Shown: in pieces, positions 1 to 7,645 of the stretch | Numbering within the stretch: position 1 is the first letter of the stretch | Layout of the letters: every line of letters begins with the position of its first letter | NCBI GenBank assembly: GCA_019694975.1 | Contig: JAIBAY010000002.1 | Span: forward strand, 571,252 to 635,251 | Origin: Chitinophagales bacterium | GTDB lineage: Bacteria > Bacteroidota > Bacteroidia > Chitinophagales > UBA10324 | Reading direction: 5' to 3' | DNA: 64,000 nt | Position numbers and translations under genes: made by a program | Notes under the pieces: model-generated | Seen by the model: only the letters and a program-made list of their open reading frames with translations | Told to the model about the DNA's origin: nothing | The model's database searches: none

Positions 1-267
1 AAAATCAAGGTTGTACTCTTCTACCCTTTCGAGCAGGCCGAATTCATTGTACGTGCGCCAGATGCCCTGCTTCTTTCCGTTCAGCAACTTGCCGGCGCGG
101 TACAACCGCTGCGAAGGCATATAATAAATTTTCATATCCACGATGTTATAAGCATCCGGATCATGAACGGCCACGGTATCGTAACCGGTTACCGTATTAC
201 CTTCATCTTCCTGTGCGAAAAGGAAGGAAGGAAAGAAAACAACAATTGCAAGAAGCAGCTTTCTCAT
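1..267 (-). CDS. MORN-repeat-type secreted protein, 3' end cut by window edge
   Basis: The reading frame starts with ATG at 267 and stays open for 89 codons to the window edge, so only the N-terminal part is present. Residues 1-19 (MRKLLLAIVVFFPSFLFAQ) form a clear signal peptide. From about residue 53 the pattern 'Y-x-x-G-K-x-x-N-G-K-K-x-G-x-W-x-x-Y-x-x-x-G' matches the MORN-like repeats of the YwqK/toxin-antitoxin-like family common in Bacteroidota. It lies 27 bp downstream of the 449-aa outer-membrane-like gene on the same strand and probably ends the same operon. Molecular role unknown; such repeats are thought to mediate surface or protein contacts. Confidence 0.75.
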   Translation of the reverse strand, partial: MRKLLLAIVVFFPSFLFAQEDEGNTVTGYDTVAVHDPDAYNIVDMKIYYMPSQRLYRAGKLLNGKKQGIWRTYNEFGLLERVEEYNLDF

Positions 268-294
268 TTTACCTGTATCGTTTTTTTTATTGAA

Positions 295-1644
295 TCAGAA
301 TTGCCAGGAGGCCTGCAAAAATAAGGAAGTTGATGTAGTTTGAGAAGGCATTACCAGGCCCGGCACATTCTGTGATGCAACGGATAACCTGAAGGAACCG
401 TTTACCTGAATGATAGCTGTAAGCCCCAGCCCAAAGGCAGCACTGCCTCCATACGCGAATGAACAGCCGGCAGTCAGCCAGTCAGTTATCACATATTGTG
501 GCTGAATAAAAATGAGCGGCATCAGGTCCGGCATCGGGCGGTACGTGACACCGGCCACCGTCATGCAGCGATCACTCCACTTTTGAAAATAAACCAGTGA
601 GAAGCGCATCTTGAATGCTGTAGTAAACGTTCCATTGTTGACCGTTGCGCCGGTCTTGTCAAGCAACGTATCGCCACTGAACTGAAACAGCGATGAATCA
701 GCCTGCACCAACAAATCATTCACCTCCAGGCCTTCAAAATGCAAGGCGCTGTCGGCAGTATAAAGCAGTGAGTGTTTATTCCAGGCAATCAGCCCCGCAT
801 CATTCGCACTGAGTGTTAACCTCGACTTACCATCATGAAACAGGCACGACAGCAACAGGTCGGCCGCAGCGCCACGGCCATCAGTTTGCCAGGTTCCATG
901 ATTTGAAGTATCCGCTTCATGGTATTCTATGTTATAAACCGCGTCAAGGTATTCACCATTTTCTTCCGTATAGAGCGTGGCATGGTGCAGGAGAATTTCA
1001 TGACCCTTTTTTGCAGAGATGTAGGAAATGCCGATACCTGTCTCCCACTGCACTTCCTTGTTTAGCAACTGTTTTTGCAAACCCAGGCGCAGCTGACGGT
1101 AACTGTATTGCAGATCGTATGAACCGCTGAAATCGGCAGTTTTTCCCGCATAACCGGCATTGCCAAAGAAGATCACCTTGAAAAGATCTTCCGTGAATGT
1201 GGATTGCTGTACCGTTCCTATACGCATGCTGCAAGAAATCAACGACGGGCTGTGTAAGATGAATGAAGGTGCAAGAAACCGGTAACCGGCTTCCATATCA
1301 ACTGTATATTCAAATGCATTGGTGGCTGAAAGATCTTTTGCAACGGACTGTTTCATTTCCTCATCAATAAACTTATTGCGCAATGCCGCGGAACTGAATG
1401 CAAGGTTTACTGCATTTGAACCAATCATGCCCAGTCCTTTTACCTCGACCTCGTGACGGACCGAATCGGTAAAATTCGTCAGGGCAATGTCAGTGTATGT
1501 ATTAAATGACAGGTCCTGCCAGCCATTCAGGGAAACCGTATGAATCATTGATTGTTGCAGCTGCCCGTTTGCCGGCTCCTGTGCAACGGCATGTGTTGCA
1601 AAACATAGAAACAATATCATTGAGAGGAGACAGCGACTGTGCAT
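295..1644 (-). CDS. Outer-membrane beta-barrel-like protein (DUF5723-like)
   Basis: This 449-aa protein has a signal peptide (residues 1-21, ending VAQ). The rest is rich in alternating aromatic/polar strands, Gly-aromatic turns and Asn/Ser/Thr, ending in 'LFLQASWQF' with a terminal Phe, as in outer-membrane barrels. Overall style resembles the DUF5723 family of Bacteroidota, which I recall from general features and could not check. It starts 4 bp after the stop of the upstream lipoprotein gene, so the two are almost certainly cotranscribed and may form a surface complex. Function unknown. Confidence 0.75.
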   Translation of the reverse strand: MHSRCLLSMILFLCFATHAVAQEPANGQLQQSMIHTVSLNGWQDLSFNTYTDIALTNFTDSVRHEVEVKGLGMIGSNAVNLAFSSAALRNKFIDEEMKQSVAKDLSATNAFEYTVDMEAGYRFLAPSFILHSPSLISCSMRIGTVQQSTFTEDLFKVIFFGNAGYAGKTADFSGSYDLQYSYRQLRLGLQKQLLNKEVQWETGIGISYISAKKGHEILLHHATLYTEENGEYLDAVYNIEYHEADTSNHGTWQTDGRGAAADLLLSCLFHDGKSRLTLSANDAGLIAWNKHSLLYTADSALHFEGLEVNDLLVQADSSLFQFSGDTLLDKTGATVNNGTFTTAFKMRFSLVYFQKWSDRCMTVAGVTYRPMPDLMPLIFIQPQYVITDWLTAGCSFAYGGSAAFGLGLTAIIQVNGSFRLSVASQNVPGLVMPSQTTSTSLFLQASWQF

Positions 1645-1648
1645 ACTT

Positions 1649-3742
1649 TTAATAGCCGGTATAAAAAATAAATGAACCGGTCAGCTTGATGTCGAGCCGG
1701 TAATCATCATAAATCTTCAGGTAAGTACTGCAGGAAGAAGAGGTGGTGGTAGTGAATGACGTTTTTACCACCACTGATTTTGCTGCACGTATCCTGTTCA
1801 TTTTCGATTCATCCACCGGTATCGTCAATACTGATTTAGCGGATGATTGCACAAGGCATTGATCATTCAGTGTTCCTGCAATAATTTCCGCCTGCGAAGT
1901 GAAGAGGGAATCAACTACGTTAAACGCTTCATCGAGGAAATACAATTGTGGTGTTGCCATGAACGGAAATCCATTGTATGCGATAAGTGAAAAGGTTCCT
2001 TCCTTAATCGCCGGATCGCCTTCTTCCGAAGAGCCCAATGCAAAGTCAAAAGTATCCTGCAACACGAGCTTATCCGTTATCAGCGATAAAGGAATGGTGA
2101 GGTTCAGTCCCACATCAAGCCCGCTGGTGTCATAAGCAAAATCGTGGAAGAACGAACTGTTTCCCGACGGGTTCACGAAGAAATCCATCGCATACTTAAA
2201 TTTATCAGGAAGATTCTCCAGCAGTGCCTTTACATTGGAATTGGCATTGTTCAGTGAAAACACCGTGACGGAAGGCAAGAATGGTGAAAACGATGCTGCT
2301 GCAACCGCCAATGGCTTGTTCAGTTCATCCCATTGGAGCGAAACATTTTTTCCCGTATTCGAATTGATGGAAGTAAGCTCATATAGGTTCACCCTGCCGC
2401 TTACACCAATGCCATTCTTCACCGACAGGTCCACGGCAGCACTCTCCAAGCCAATGGAACCGCTCTTTATATTTTTCAATCCATCAAATAAGGTTTCCGA
2501 CGGCCCGATGGTAATGATTTGCTGTCCGAGATAACCGCTGACAAATTCGGGCACAATATCCTGCAGCGTGTAGCTGATCAGCACACTGTCATTTTTCGAG
2601 ATGGTTACGAGTTCACCGGTGGAATCAATGCTGGCTACAAGGAGGGTATAGTAAGTGTTGTAGGTATCTCCGTTTACGCCGGTGAGGTTAAAGGTGAAAC
2701 CTGAAAGGTCAAATGATTTCACAAGATTGCTTGCAGTGCCTTGCATCGCCGGCGGCAGATCTTCATCGAGATAGATGGTATTGCCAAAGGCATCCGTTGC
2801 AGAAGGAAGAGCGAATTCAAAATGCGATTGCTGCTGAATGGTGCTCTGCAGCTTGATGATGAGCATGCCTGACCTGACCTTCAGCTGATTCAGCAGTGCG
2901 CCGCCACTGAGGTTGTATGCGGTCTCTTTATTTTCATCAATGAGGTTTTGCGCCGGAAATATGGCGGTGGCCGAACTGACTACAAGGTCATGCGCCACCA
3001 TGGTAATCGTAAGTGCATCGGAAGTGTCAATGGGTGCCACTCCGCCCGGACTGTCGAGGTCAATGATGGATGCCACGAGTGTTCCTTCCACATGCTTACC
3101 TGCCAGGTCTATCACCTTGGTCTGCAGCTGACCGGGCAACAGGTTGAGAAAGGTATCCTGTGTGAGCAACTGCTGATCCATCTTATTCCTTACCTGGAAA
3201 ACAATGTTGGAAATAGTAATTGGCAAACCATTCTCCAGCATCATATCAATGGCACCCGACTCCAGGTCGGCCGTTTCAAAAAACTGTGTGGCGTCTATAT
3301 CATTATCACCCGTCGTAATGTTTTCAATAGCCGGTATCGGAAACACGCCGCCATTGGCTGCAATAATAAACTGTCCGAGCAGGCCAAGCTGCTGACACAT
3401 CTGCCCAAGCGTCAACGGGTAAACAATGGTCTGATTGGCAAGATTGAGATTCTGCAGCGAGAAACCTGCTTTTATCGTCGTATCCGGAATTTCCAGCGTG
3501 GCATCGGCAAAAGAAAAATGATACAGCGAATCGCTGAACACCAGCGAAATGGAATGATCATCATTCAGCTGCATCAGCGAATCGGCCAGCAAATCACCGA
3601 TCGTCAGCGATGCCTGCATCAACGGTGCCAGCATATTCGTTTCCCATGCCGGATGCGACTCCACTCCTTTTTTACAAGACGTGAAGGTTATTCCCGCCGG
3701 CAACAGCAACAGTAAAAGATACCTGGTGAACCGTCCGGCCAT
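1649..3742 (-). CDS. Large surface lipoprotein of unknown function
   Basis: The frame is open to 3811, but the ATG at 3742 is the better start because it gives a compact lipoprotein signal: MAGRFTRY, a run of six Leu, and lipobox FTSC with Cys23. Mature length is about 675 aa. The body has many beta-strand-like segments and Asp/Ser-rich loops but no catalytic motif that I recognise. It is the first gene of a probable operon with the 449-aa barrel-like protein (4-bp gap) and the MORN-type protein. A lipoprotein paired with a barrel suggests a surface-exposed assembly (inference). Confidence 0.8.
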   Translation of the reverse strand: MAGRFTRYLLLLLLPAGITFTSCKKGVESHPAWETNMLAPLMQASLTIGDLLADSLMQLNDDHSISLVFSDSLYHFSFADATLEIPDTTIKAGFSLQNLNLANQTIVYPLTLGQMCQQLGLLGQFIIAANGGVFPIPAIENITTGDNDIDATQFFETADLESGAIDMMLENGLPITISNIVFQVRNKMDQQLLTQDTFLNLLPGQLQTKVIDLAGKHVEGTLVASIIDLDSPGGVAPIDTSDALTITMVAHDLVVSSATAIFPAQNLIDENKETAYNLSGGALLNQLKVRSGMLIIKLQSTIQQQSHFEFALPSATDAFGNTIYLDEDLPPAMQGTASNLVKSFDLSGFTFNLTGVNGDTYNTYYTLLVASIDSTGELVTISKNDSVLISYTLQDIVPEFVSGYLGQQIITIGPSETLFDGLKNIKSGSIGLESAAVDLSVKNGIGVSGRVNLYELTSINSNTGKNVSLQWDELNKPLAVAAASFSPFLPSVTVFSLNNANSNVKALLENLPDKFKYAMDFFVNPSGNSSFFHDFAYDTSGLDVGLNLTIPLSLITDKLVLQDTFDFALGSSEEGDPAIKEGTFSLIAYNGFPFMATPQLYFLDEAFNVVDSLFTSQAEIIAGTLNDQCLVQSSAKSVLTIPVDESKMNRIRAAKSVVVKTSFTTTTSSSCSTYLKIYDDYRLDIKLTGSFIFYTGY

Positions 3743-3937
3743 ACAGAATAATAATATTGTTTTAATGAAGCTGGTGAAGTTACTTTTTTGATTACAATTA
3801 CTCAAAATCATATACCTGTCGCCGGCAACACGTGCTTCACGTCCGCTGTTTCAAGTCAAAAAATCTACCGGCTGTTTTCACAACACACTTATGCCTTCAT
3901 TCAACAAACAATCTGCTTCGTGGTACTATTTTTTAAA

Positions 3938-4053
3938 AGCTATCTCACAATAGGTTATTAATGCGGTCATGCCGAATTTATTTCGGCATCTGTCAATGAA
4001 TGGTGGAGATCCTTAAACAAGCACAGGATTATTCCAGGTATTTTGAGATAGCT
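3938..4053 (+). repeat. Palindromic interspersed repeat, copy R1 (116 bp)
   Basis: First of four copies in the window. Ends are inverted repeats (AGCTATCTCA at the left, TGAGATAGCT at the right). Inside lie one perfect hairpin (ATGCCGAA...TTCGGCAT) and a second, decayed one around 'ATCC...AGGAT'. The conserved core CATCTGTCAATGAATG is shared by all copies. R1 ends 40 bp before the start of the short-chain dehydrogenase gene. It has no coding capacity and looks like a MITE- or REP-type element. The rest of the 3743-4093 gap shows nothing recognisable. Confidence 0.85.
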
Positions 4054-4093
4054 TACAGATTTACAACCTTTACATCATCATGCATAGTCACAA

Positions 4094-4924
4094 TTGATTC
4101 CTTTGAATAAAGACAGTCTTCAGCATAAAGTAGTGGTGATTACCGGCGCTTCTTCCGGCATCGGAAAGGCCTGCGCATTTGCCTTCGCCACTGCCGGCGC
4201 AAAGGTGATGCTCGCTGCACGCAATGAAGAGAAGCTGCGCAGTGTTGCAACGGAACTAACACAACATGGCCATACTGCCGTTTATTGTGTTACCGATGTG
4301 AGTGTTGAAAATGATTGCCGTAAGCTGATGGAACAGACCGTGCGGGAATTCGGCACCATTCATATCCTCATCAACAATGCCGGTATTTCCATGCGCGCGG
4401 TTTTTCGCGATGTTGAACTGAAGGTGATCCGTCAGCTGATGGATATCAATTTCTGGGGAACGGTGTACTGCACCAAATATGCGATCAGTGAAATTCTGAA
4501 GAACAAAGGCAGCATTGCCGGCGTATCTTCCATTGCCGGATATAAAGGCTTGCCCGGCCGCACCGGTTATTCAGCTTCCAAATTCGCGATGAAAGGATTT
4601 CTTGATGCCTTACGGGTGGAGAACATAAAAACAGGCATACATATCATGGTCGTTTGTCCGGGTTACACTTCCTCCAATATCAGGAACACGGCACTCAATC
4701 AAATTGGTCAGCAACAGGGCGACAGTCCATTGGATGAAAACAACCTGATGAGCGCGGAAGCAGTGGCTGCACACATCGTGAACGGCATCATTCTCCGCAG
4801 GAGAACGGTAATACTGACATTGCAGGGCAAACTCACAGTACTGCTGAATAAGTTTTTTCCCTCGATGATGGACAGGATGGTGTATAATGTGGTGTCGAAA
4901 GAAAAAGACTCACCGTTCACCTAG
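4094..4924 (+). CDS. Short-chain dehydrogenase/reductase (SDR), classical type
   Basis: A 276-aa Rossmann-fold NAD(P)-dependent oxidoreductase. Visible motifs: cofactor loop TGASSGIG (17-24), NNAG (94-97), and the catalytic set Asn119, Ser146, Tyr159, Lys163 (YSASK). The basic Arg43 after the second strand suggests NADP(H) preference. Substrate unknown. There is no ATG in frame; translation must start at TTG 4094 or TTG 4103, since an in-frame TAG sits at 4085. The gene is squeezed between repeat copies R1 and R2, the latter starting 2 bp after the stop codon. Length is normal for the family. Confidence 0.9.
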   Translation: MIPLNKDSLQHKVVVITGASSGIGKACAFAFATAGAKVMLAARNEEKLRSVATELTQHGHTAVYCVTDVSVENDCRKLMEQTVREFGTIHILINNAGISMRAVFRDVELKVIRQLMDINFWGTVYCTKYAISEILKNKGSIAGVSSIAGYKGLPGRTGYSASKFAMKGFLDALRVENIKTGIHIMVVCPGYTSSNIRNTALNQIGQQQGDSPLDENNLMSAEAVAAHIVNGIILRRRTVILTLQGKLTVLLNKFFPSMMDRMVYNVVSKEKDSPFT

Positions 4925-4925
4925 C

Positions 4926-5046
4926 AGCTATCTAAAACAGGCAATCAATGCTGTCATGCCGTATTTATTTCGGCATCTGTCAATGAATGAAAGAGTTCCT
5001 GATCCTGATCAATCGGACAGGATGACTCCTGGTATTTTGAGATAGG
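4926..5046 (+). repeat. Palindromic interspersed repeat, copy R2 (~121 bp)
   Basis: Second copy, same orientation as R1, starting 2 bp after the SDR stop codon. Left end AGCTATCT, right end TGAGATAGG (last base diverged). The second hairpin is expanded relative to R1 and R3 (CCTGATCCTGATCAATCGGACAGGAT). Because it directly follows a stop codon and can fold into hairpins on either strand, it may also act as a transcription terminator between the convergent SDR and MORN-lipoprotein genes (inference). Confidence 0.85.
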
Positions 5047-5083
5047 TTCGATTCAGAAAAGCAATTTCCCATCTGATACTGCA

Positions 5084-5731
5084 TCACATACTATCAAAGT
5101 TTTCTTCGCTGATCATCTTGCCTTCTTCATCATAAGATTTCCAGCTGCCGGATTTAATGCCATGGGAATAGGCACCGGCAGCTTTCACCTTTCCCGATTT
5201 ATAAAATGACTGGTATTCACCGTTTTCTTCATTATTCGCAAATGTCACCACCTCCTTCAACTCGCCGGTGTCATAGTAATATTTCCATTTTCCGTCCATC
5301 ACATTGTTCACATACATACCTTCTTCCTTTTGCTGACCGTTTTCATAAAAAGATGCATACGGCCCTTCGAATTGATCTTCAGCATAATGCTCAACAATCA
5401 TCAAAGCACCGCTTTCAAAGTAAACGCGCCGCTCACCGTTTTGCTGTCCATTCACGAACAAAGTTTTCTCACTCACCTTTCCCGAAGGATAGTATTTAAT
5501 CAATGTATCCTGTATCTGATTGTGGCGGTAGTTACGTTTCTCCACCGGCTTCCCGTCTTTGCCATACAACATGTACACTCCTTCGCGAATGGCGGGACTG
5601 TCCGGCCTAACCGTAAAACTTTCACGCAGTTCCTTATTCTCAAGGTCATAGTAGGTATTCACTTGCTGCAATTCATGCTTGCAGGAAACCAGGAAAATGG
5701 CAGGCAACAAAAAACATATCAGGCTTTTCAT
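5084..5731 (-). CDS. MORN-repeat lipoprotein (YwqK-like)
   Basis: A 215-aa lipoprotein with a lipobox LVSC (Cys17). From about residue 50 onward it is built of roughly six repeats of about 23 residues with the pattern 'Y-x-x-G-x-x-x-x-x-x-x-x-x-x-x-G-x-W/Y-x-x-Y/F' (for example ENGQQKEEG, DTGELKEV, KSGKVKAAG). This is the MORN_2 pattern of the YwqK family. It probably faces the periplasm or cell surface. It converges on the SDR gene with R2 in between. It is related in style to the truncated protein at 1-267, but no close paralogy is visible. Confidence 0.85.
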   Translation of the reverse strand: MKSLICFLLPAIFLVSCKHELQQVNTYYDLENKELRESFTVRPDSPAIREGVYMLYGKDGKPVEKRNYRHNQIQDTLIKYYPSGKVSEKTLFVNGQQNGERRVYFESGALMIVEHYAEDQFEGPYASFYENGQQKEEGMYVNNVMDGKWKYYYDTGELKEVVTFANNEENGEYQSFYKSGKVKAAGAYSHGIKSGSWKSYDEEGKMISEENFDSM

Positions 5732-5899
5732 CTCACAAAAAATTTTGGCGAATTTAGGATGAAAGATTCCCGGAACAGAGGCTTCATTTGTTAACGATTT
5801 GAAAAACCGGTCTGCAGCAATGAAGTTGTTCTTTGCGTCATTTCCAGCGTGGCCAAATGTTCAGCAAACCGTGCCTGAACCATTGTTAATACCATAAAC

Positions 5900-5929
5900 T
5901 TGCCGGTTATCATTGCCGTAGTATCTTCG
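5900..5929 (+). promoter_or_regulatory. Bacteroidota-type promoter of pyrC
   Basis: TTG at 5900-5902 is followed after 19 bp by TATCTTCG at 5922-5929, one mismatch from the -7 consensus TAnnTTTG. The expected start of transcription falls within a few bases of the ATG at 5937, so the mRNA may be nearly leaderless. Assigned by pattern only. Confidence 0.5.
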
Positions 5930-5936
5930 CCATAGC

Positions 5937-7295
5937 ATGAAAAAGATCCTGATAAAAAACGCGCAGATCGTAAATGAAGGAAAAACGCTATCCGGCGATC
6001 TGCTGATGAAAAACGGGCGGATTGAACGGATTGACCCTGTCATTCAGGGTACCGGCGCCGAAACGGAAATTGATGCAGAGGGATCATACCTTCTTCCCGG
6101 TATCATCGACGATCAGGTACATTTCCGGGAACCCGGACTCACGCATAAAGCCAACATCTATTCCGAATCAAAGGCGGGCATTGCCGGTGGTGTTACCTCC
6201 TTCATGGAGATGCCGAATACTATTCCTCCGGCCGACACGCATGCAATTCTTGAACAGAAATACAGAACTGCGCAGGTAACCTCGCTGGCCAACTTTTCAT
6301 TTTACTTAGGCACTTCCAACACCAACCTCGAGGAAATCAAGAAAACGGATCCTGCCCGAATCTGCGGCATTAAGATTTTCATGGGCTCTTCCACCGGTAA
6401 GTTGGTGGTAGATGACAGCACCGCGCTTGAAAACATCTTCCGGCATGCTCCCACCCTGATCGCCACACACTGCGAAACCGATCCGCTCATCAAAGAGCAA
6501 GAGAACAACTACCGTGAAAAATACGGCGATGCGATTCCTGTTTCATTCCATCCCGTCATTCGCAACGAGGAGCAATGCCTCGCATCATCGCAGCTTGCCA
6601 TTTCACTGGCGAAAAAACATGATGCCCGGTTGCACATTCTCCATATCTCCACGGCGGAAGAAACGGCACTTTTTCAAAATACCGTGCCGCTGAAGGAGAA
6701 AAAGATAACGGCCGAAGTATGCGTTCATCACCTCTGGTTTGACAGCAATGACTATGAGCGATTGGGCCCGATGATAAAATGCAATCCCGCCATAAAAGCA
6801 GCACGCCACAAAGCGGCGTTGCTGCAAGCCCTGCTCGACGACAGGCTGGATGTGATTGCCACCGATCATGCACCGCATCTGTGGGAAGAAAAATTTACGC
6901 TGACGGCCGATGGAAAAATCAATTATTTCAAATCGCCTTCTGGACTTCCCTTGCTGCAGCATTCGTTTTACATAATGCTGGAATTTCACCGGCAGGGCAA
7001 AATTTCCATAGAGAAAATCGCGGAGAAAATGAGTCATGCACCTGCAACACTCTTCGGCATAAAACAGCGCGGTTTCCTGCGCGAGGGCTATGCCGCTGAT
7101 CTTTTCCTGGTGGATCCGAAAAAGCCGTTCACGGTTAACAAAAACAACATCCTGTATCAATGCGGATGGTCGCCGCTGGAAGGACAGGCGTTTCCCGGCA
7201 CCATCACCCATACATTCGTGAACGGCAGGCTTGTGTATGCCAACGGCATTTTCGATGAAAGCGTGAATGGCATGCGGCTGGAGTTTGAACGCTAA
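5937..7295 (+). CDS. pyrC: Dihydroorotase
   Basis: Cyclises N-carbamoyl-L-aspartate to L-dihydroorotate, third step of pyrimidine synthesis, in the cytosol. 452 aa, as expected for the long amidohydrolase-type enzyme. The metal and substrate loop reads D59-Q-V-H62-F-R-E-P-G; the first His of the usual HxH pair is Gln, as I recall for other Bacteroidota dihydroorotases. Other motifs: GIKIFMGSSTG with the carbamylated Lys near 145, ATHCE, LHILHIST, EVCVHHLWF, and ATDHAPH with the catalytic Asp near 305. It stands alone, followed by repeat R3. Allantoinase or hydantoinase is the alternative, but the HFREPG loop favours dihydroorotase. Confidence 0.93.
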   Translation: MKKILIKNAQIVNEGKTLSGDLLMKNGRIERIDPVIQGTGAETEIDAEGSYLLPGIIDDQVHFREPGLTHKANIYSESKAGIAGGVTSFMEMPNTIPPADTHAILEQKYRTAQVTSLANFSFYLGTSNTNLEEIKKTDPARICGIKIFMGSSTGKLVVDDSTALENIFRHAPTLIATHCETDPLIKEQENNYREKYGDAIPVSFHPVIRNEEQCLASSQLAISLAKKHDARLHILHISTAEETALFQNTVPLKEKKITAEVCVHHLWFDSNDYERLGPMIKCNPAIKAARHKAALLQALLDDRLDVIATDHAPHLWEEKFTLTADGKINYFKSPSGLPLLQHSFYIMLEFHRQGKISIEKIAEKMSHAPATLFGIKQRGFLREGYAADLFLVDPKKPFTVNKNNILYQCGWSPLEGQAFPGTITHTFVNGRLVYANGIFDESVNGMRLEFER

Positions 7296-7340
7296 TCGCC
7301 TGCAGGATAAAGGATGCCGTGCTCACCGGTAATAACTATA

Positions 7341-7456
7341 AGCTATCTCAGAACAGGCAATCCATGCGGTGATGCCGAATTTATTTCGGCATCTGTCAAT
7401 GAATGGAAGAGATCCTGAAACAAGTTCAGGATGACTACAAGTATTTTGCGATAGCT
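7341..7456 (+). repeat. Palindromic interspersed repeat, copy R3 (116 bp)
   Basis: Best preserved copy together with R1: left end AGCTATCTCA, right end TGCGATAGCT. Contains both internal hairpins (ATGCCGAA...TTCGGCAT and ATCCTGAA...TTCAGGAT). It sits 45 bp downstream of the pyrC stop codon. The rest of the 7296-7645 gap holds no gene that I can support; a 61-codon frame across R3 is repeat sequence. Confidence 0.85.
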
Positions 7457-7645
7457 GCTAATAATTTAGAACTATCAACCGCCGTAAAGTGCCTGCTGCC
7501 CAAGTCAGTTTTCATTTCAACCCTGAATCTTTGCCCTGCGCCCATATTCATGCCCCGTTTCACTTTGTGTATCGTTGCATGCCTGTAAAAAATGAGCTCA
7601 GCGGATCGCTTTTATTTTGATACATTCAACCAAAATTAAATCAAC

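Noticed and set aside
2948-3715. 255-codon plus-strand frame inside the lipoprotein gene
   Set aside because: Antisense to the lipoprotein gene, no domain or signal, composition (many Arg, Gln, His, Cys) typical of a shadow frame.
5204-5500. Possible CRISPR or tandem repeats in the MORN gene
   Set aside because: The periodicity is protein-level MORN repeats with diverged DNA.
6603-7211. 202-codon minus-strand frame
   Set aside because: Entirely within the dihydroorotase gene; a reversed-frame artefact with no motif.
7403-7588. 61-codon frame over repeat R3
   Set aside because: Starts inside a non-coding repeat; the same segment in other copies is not open.
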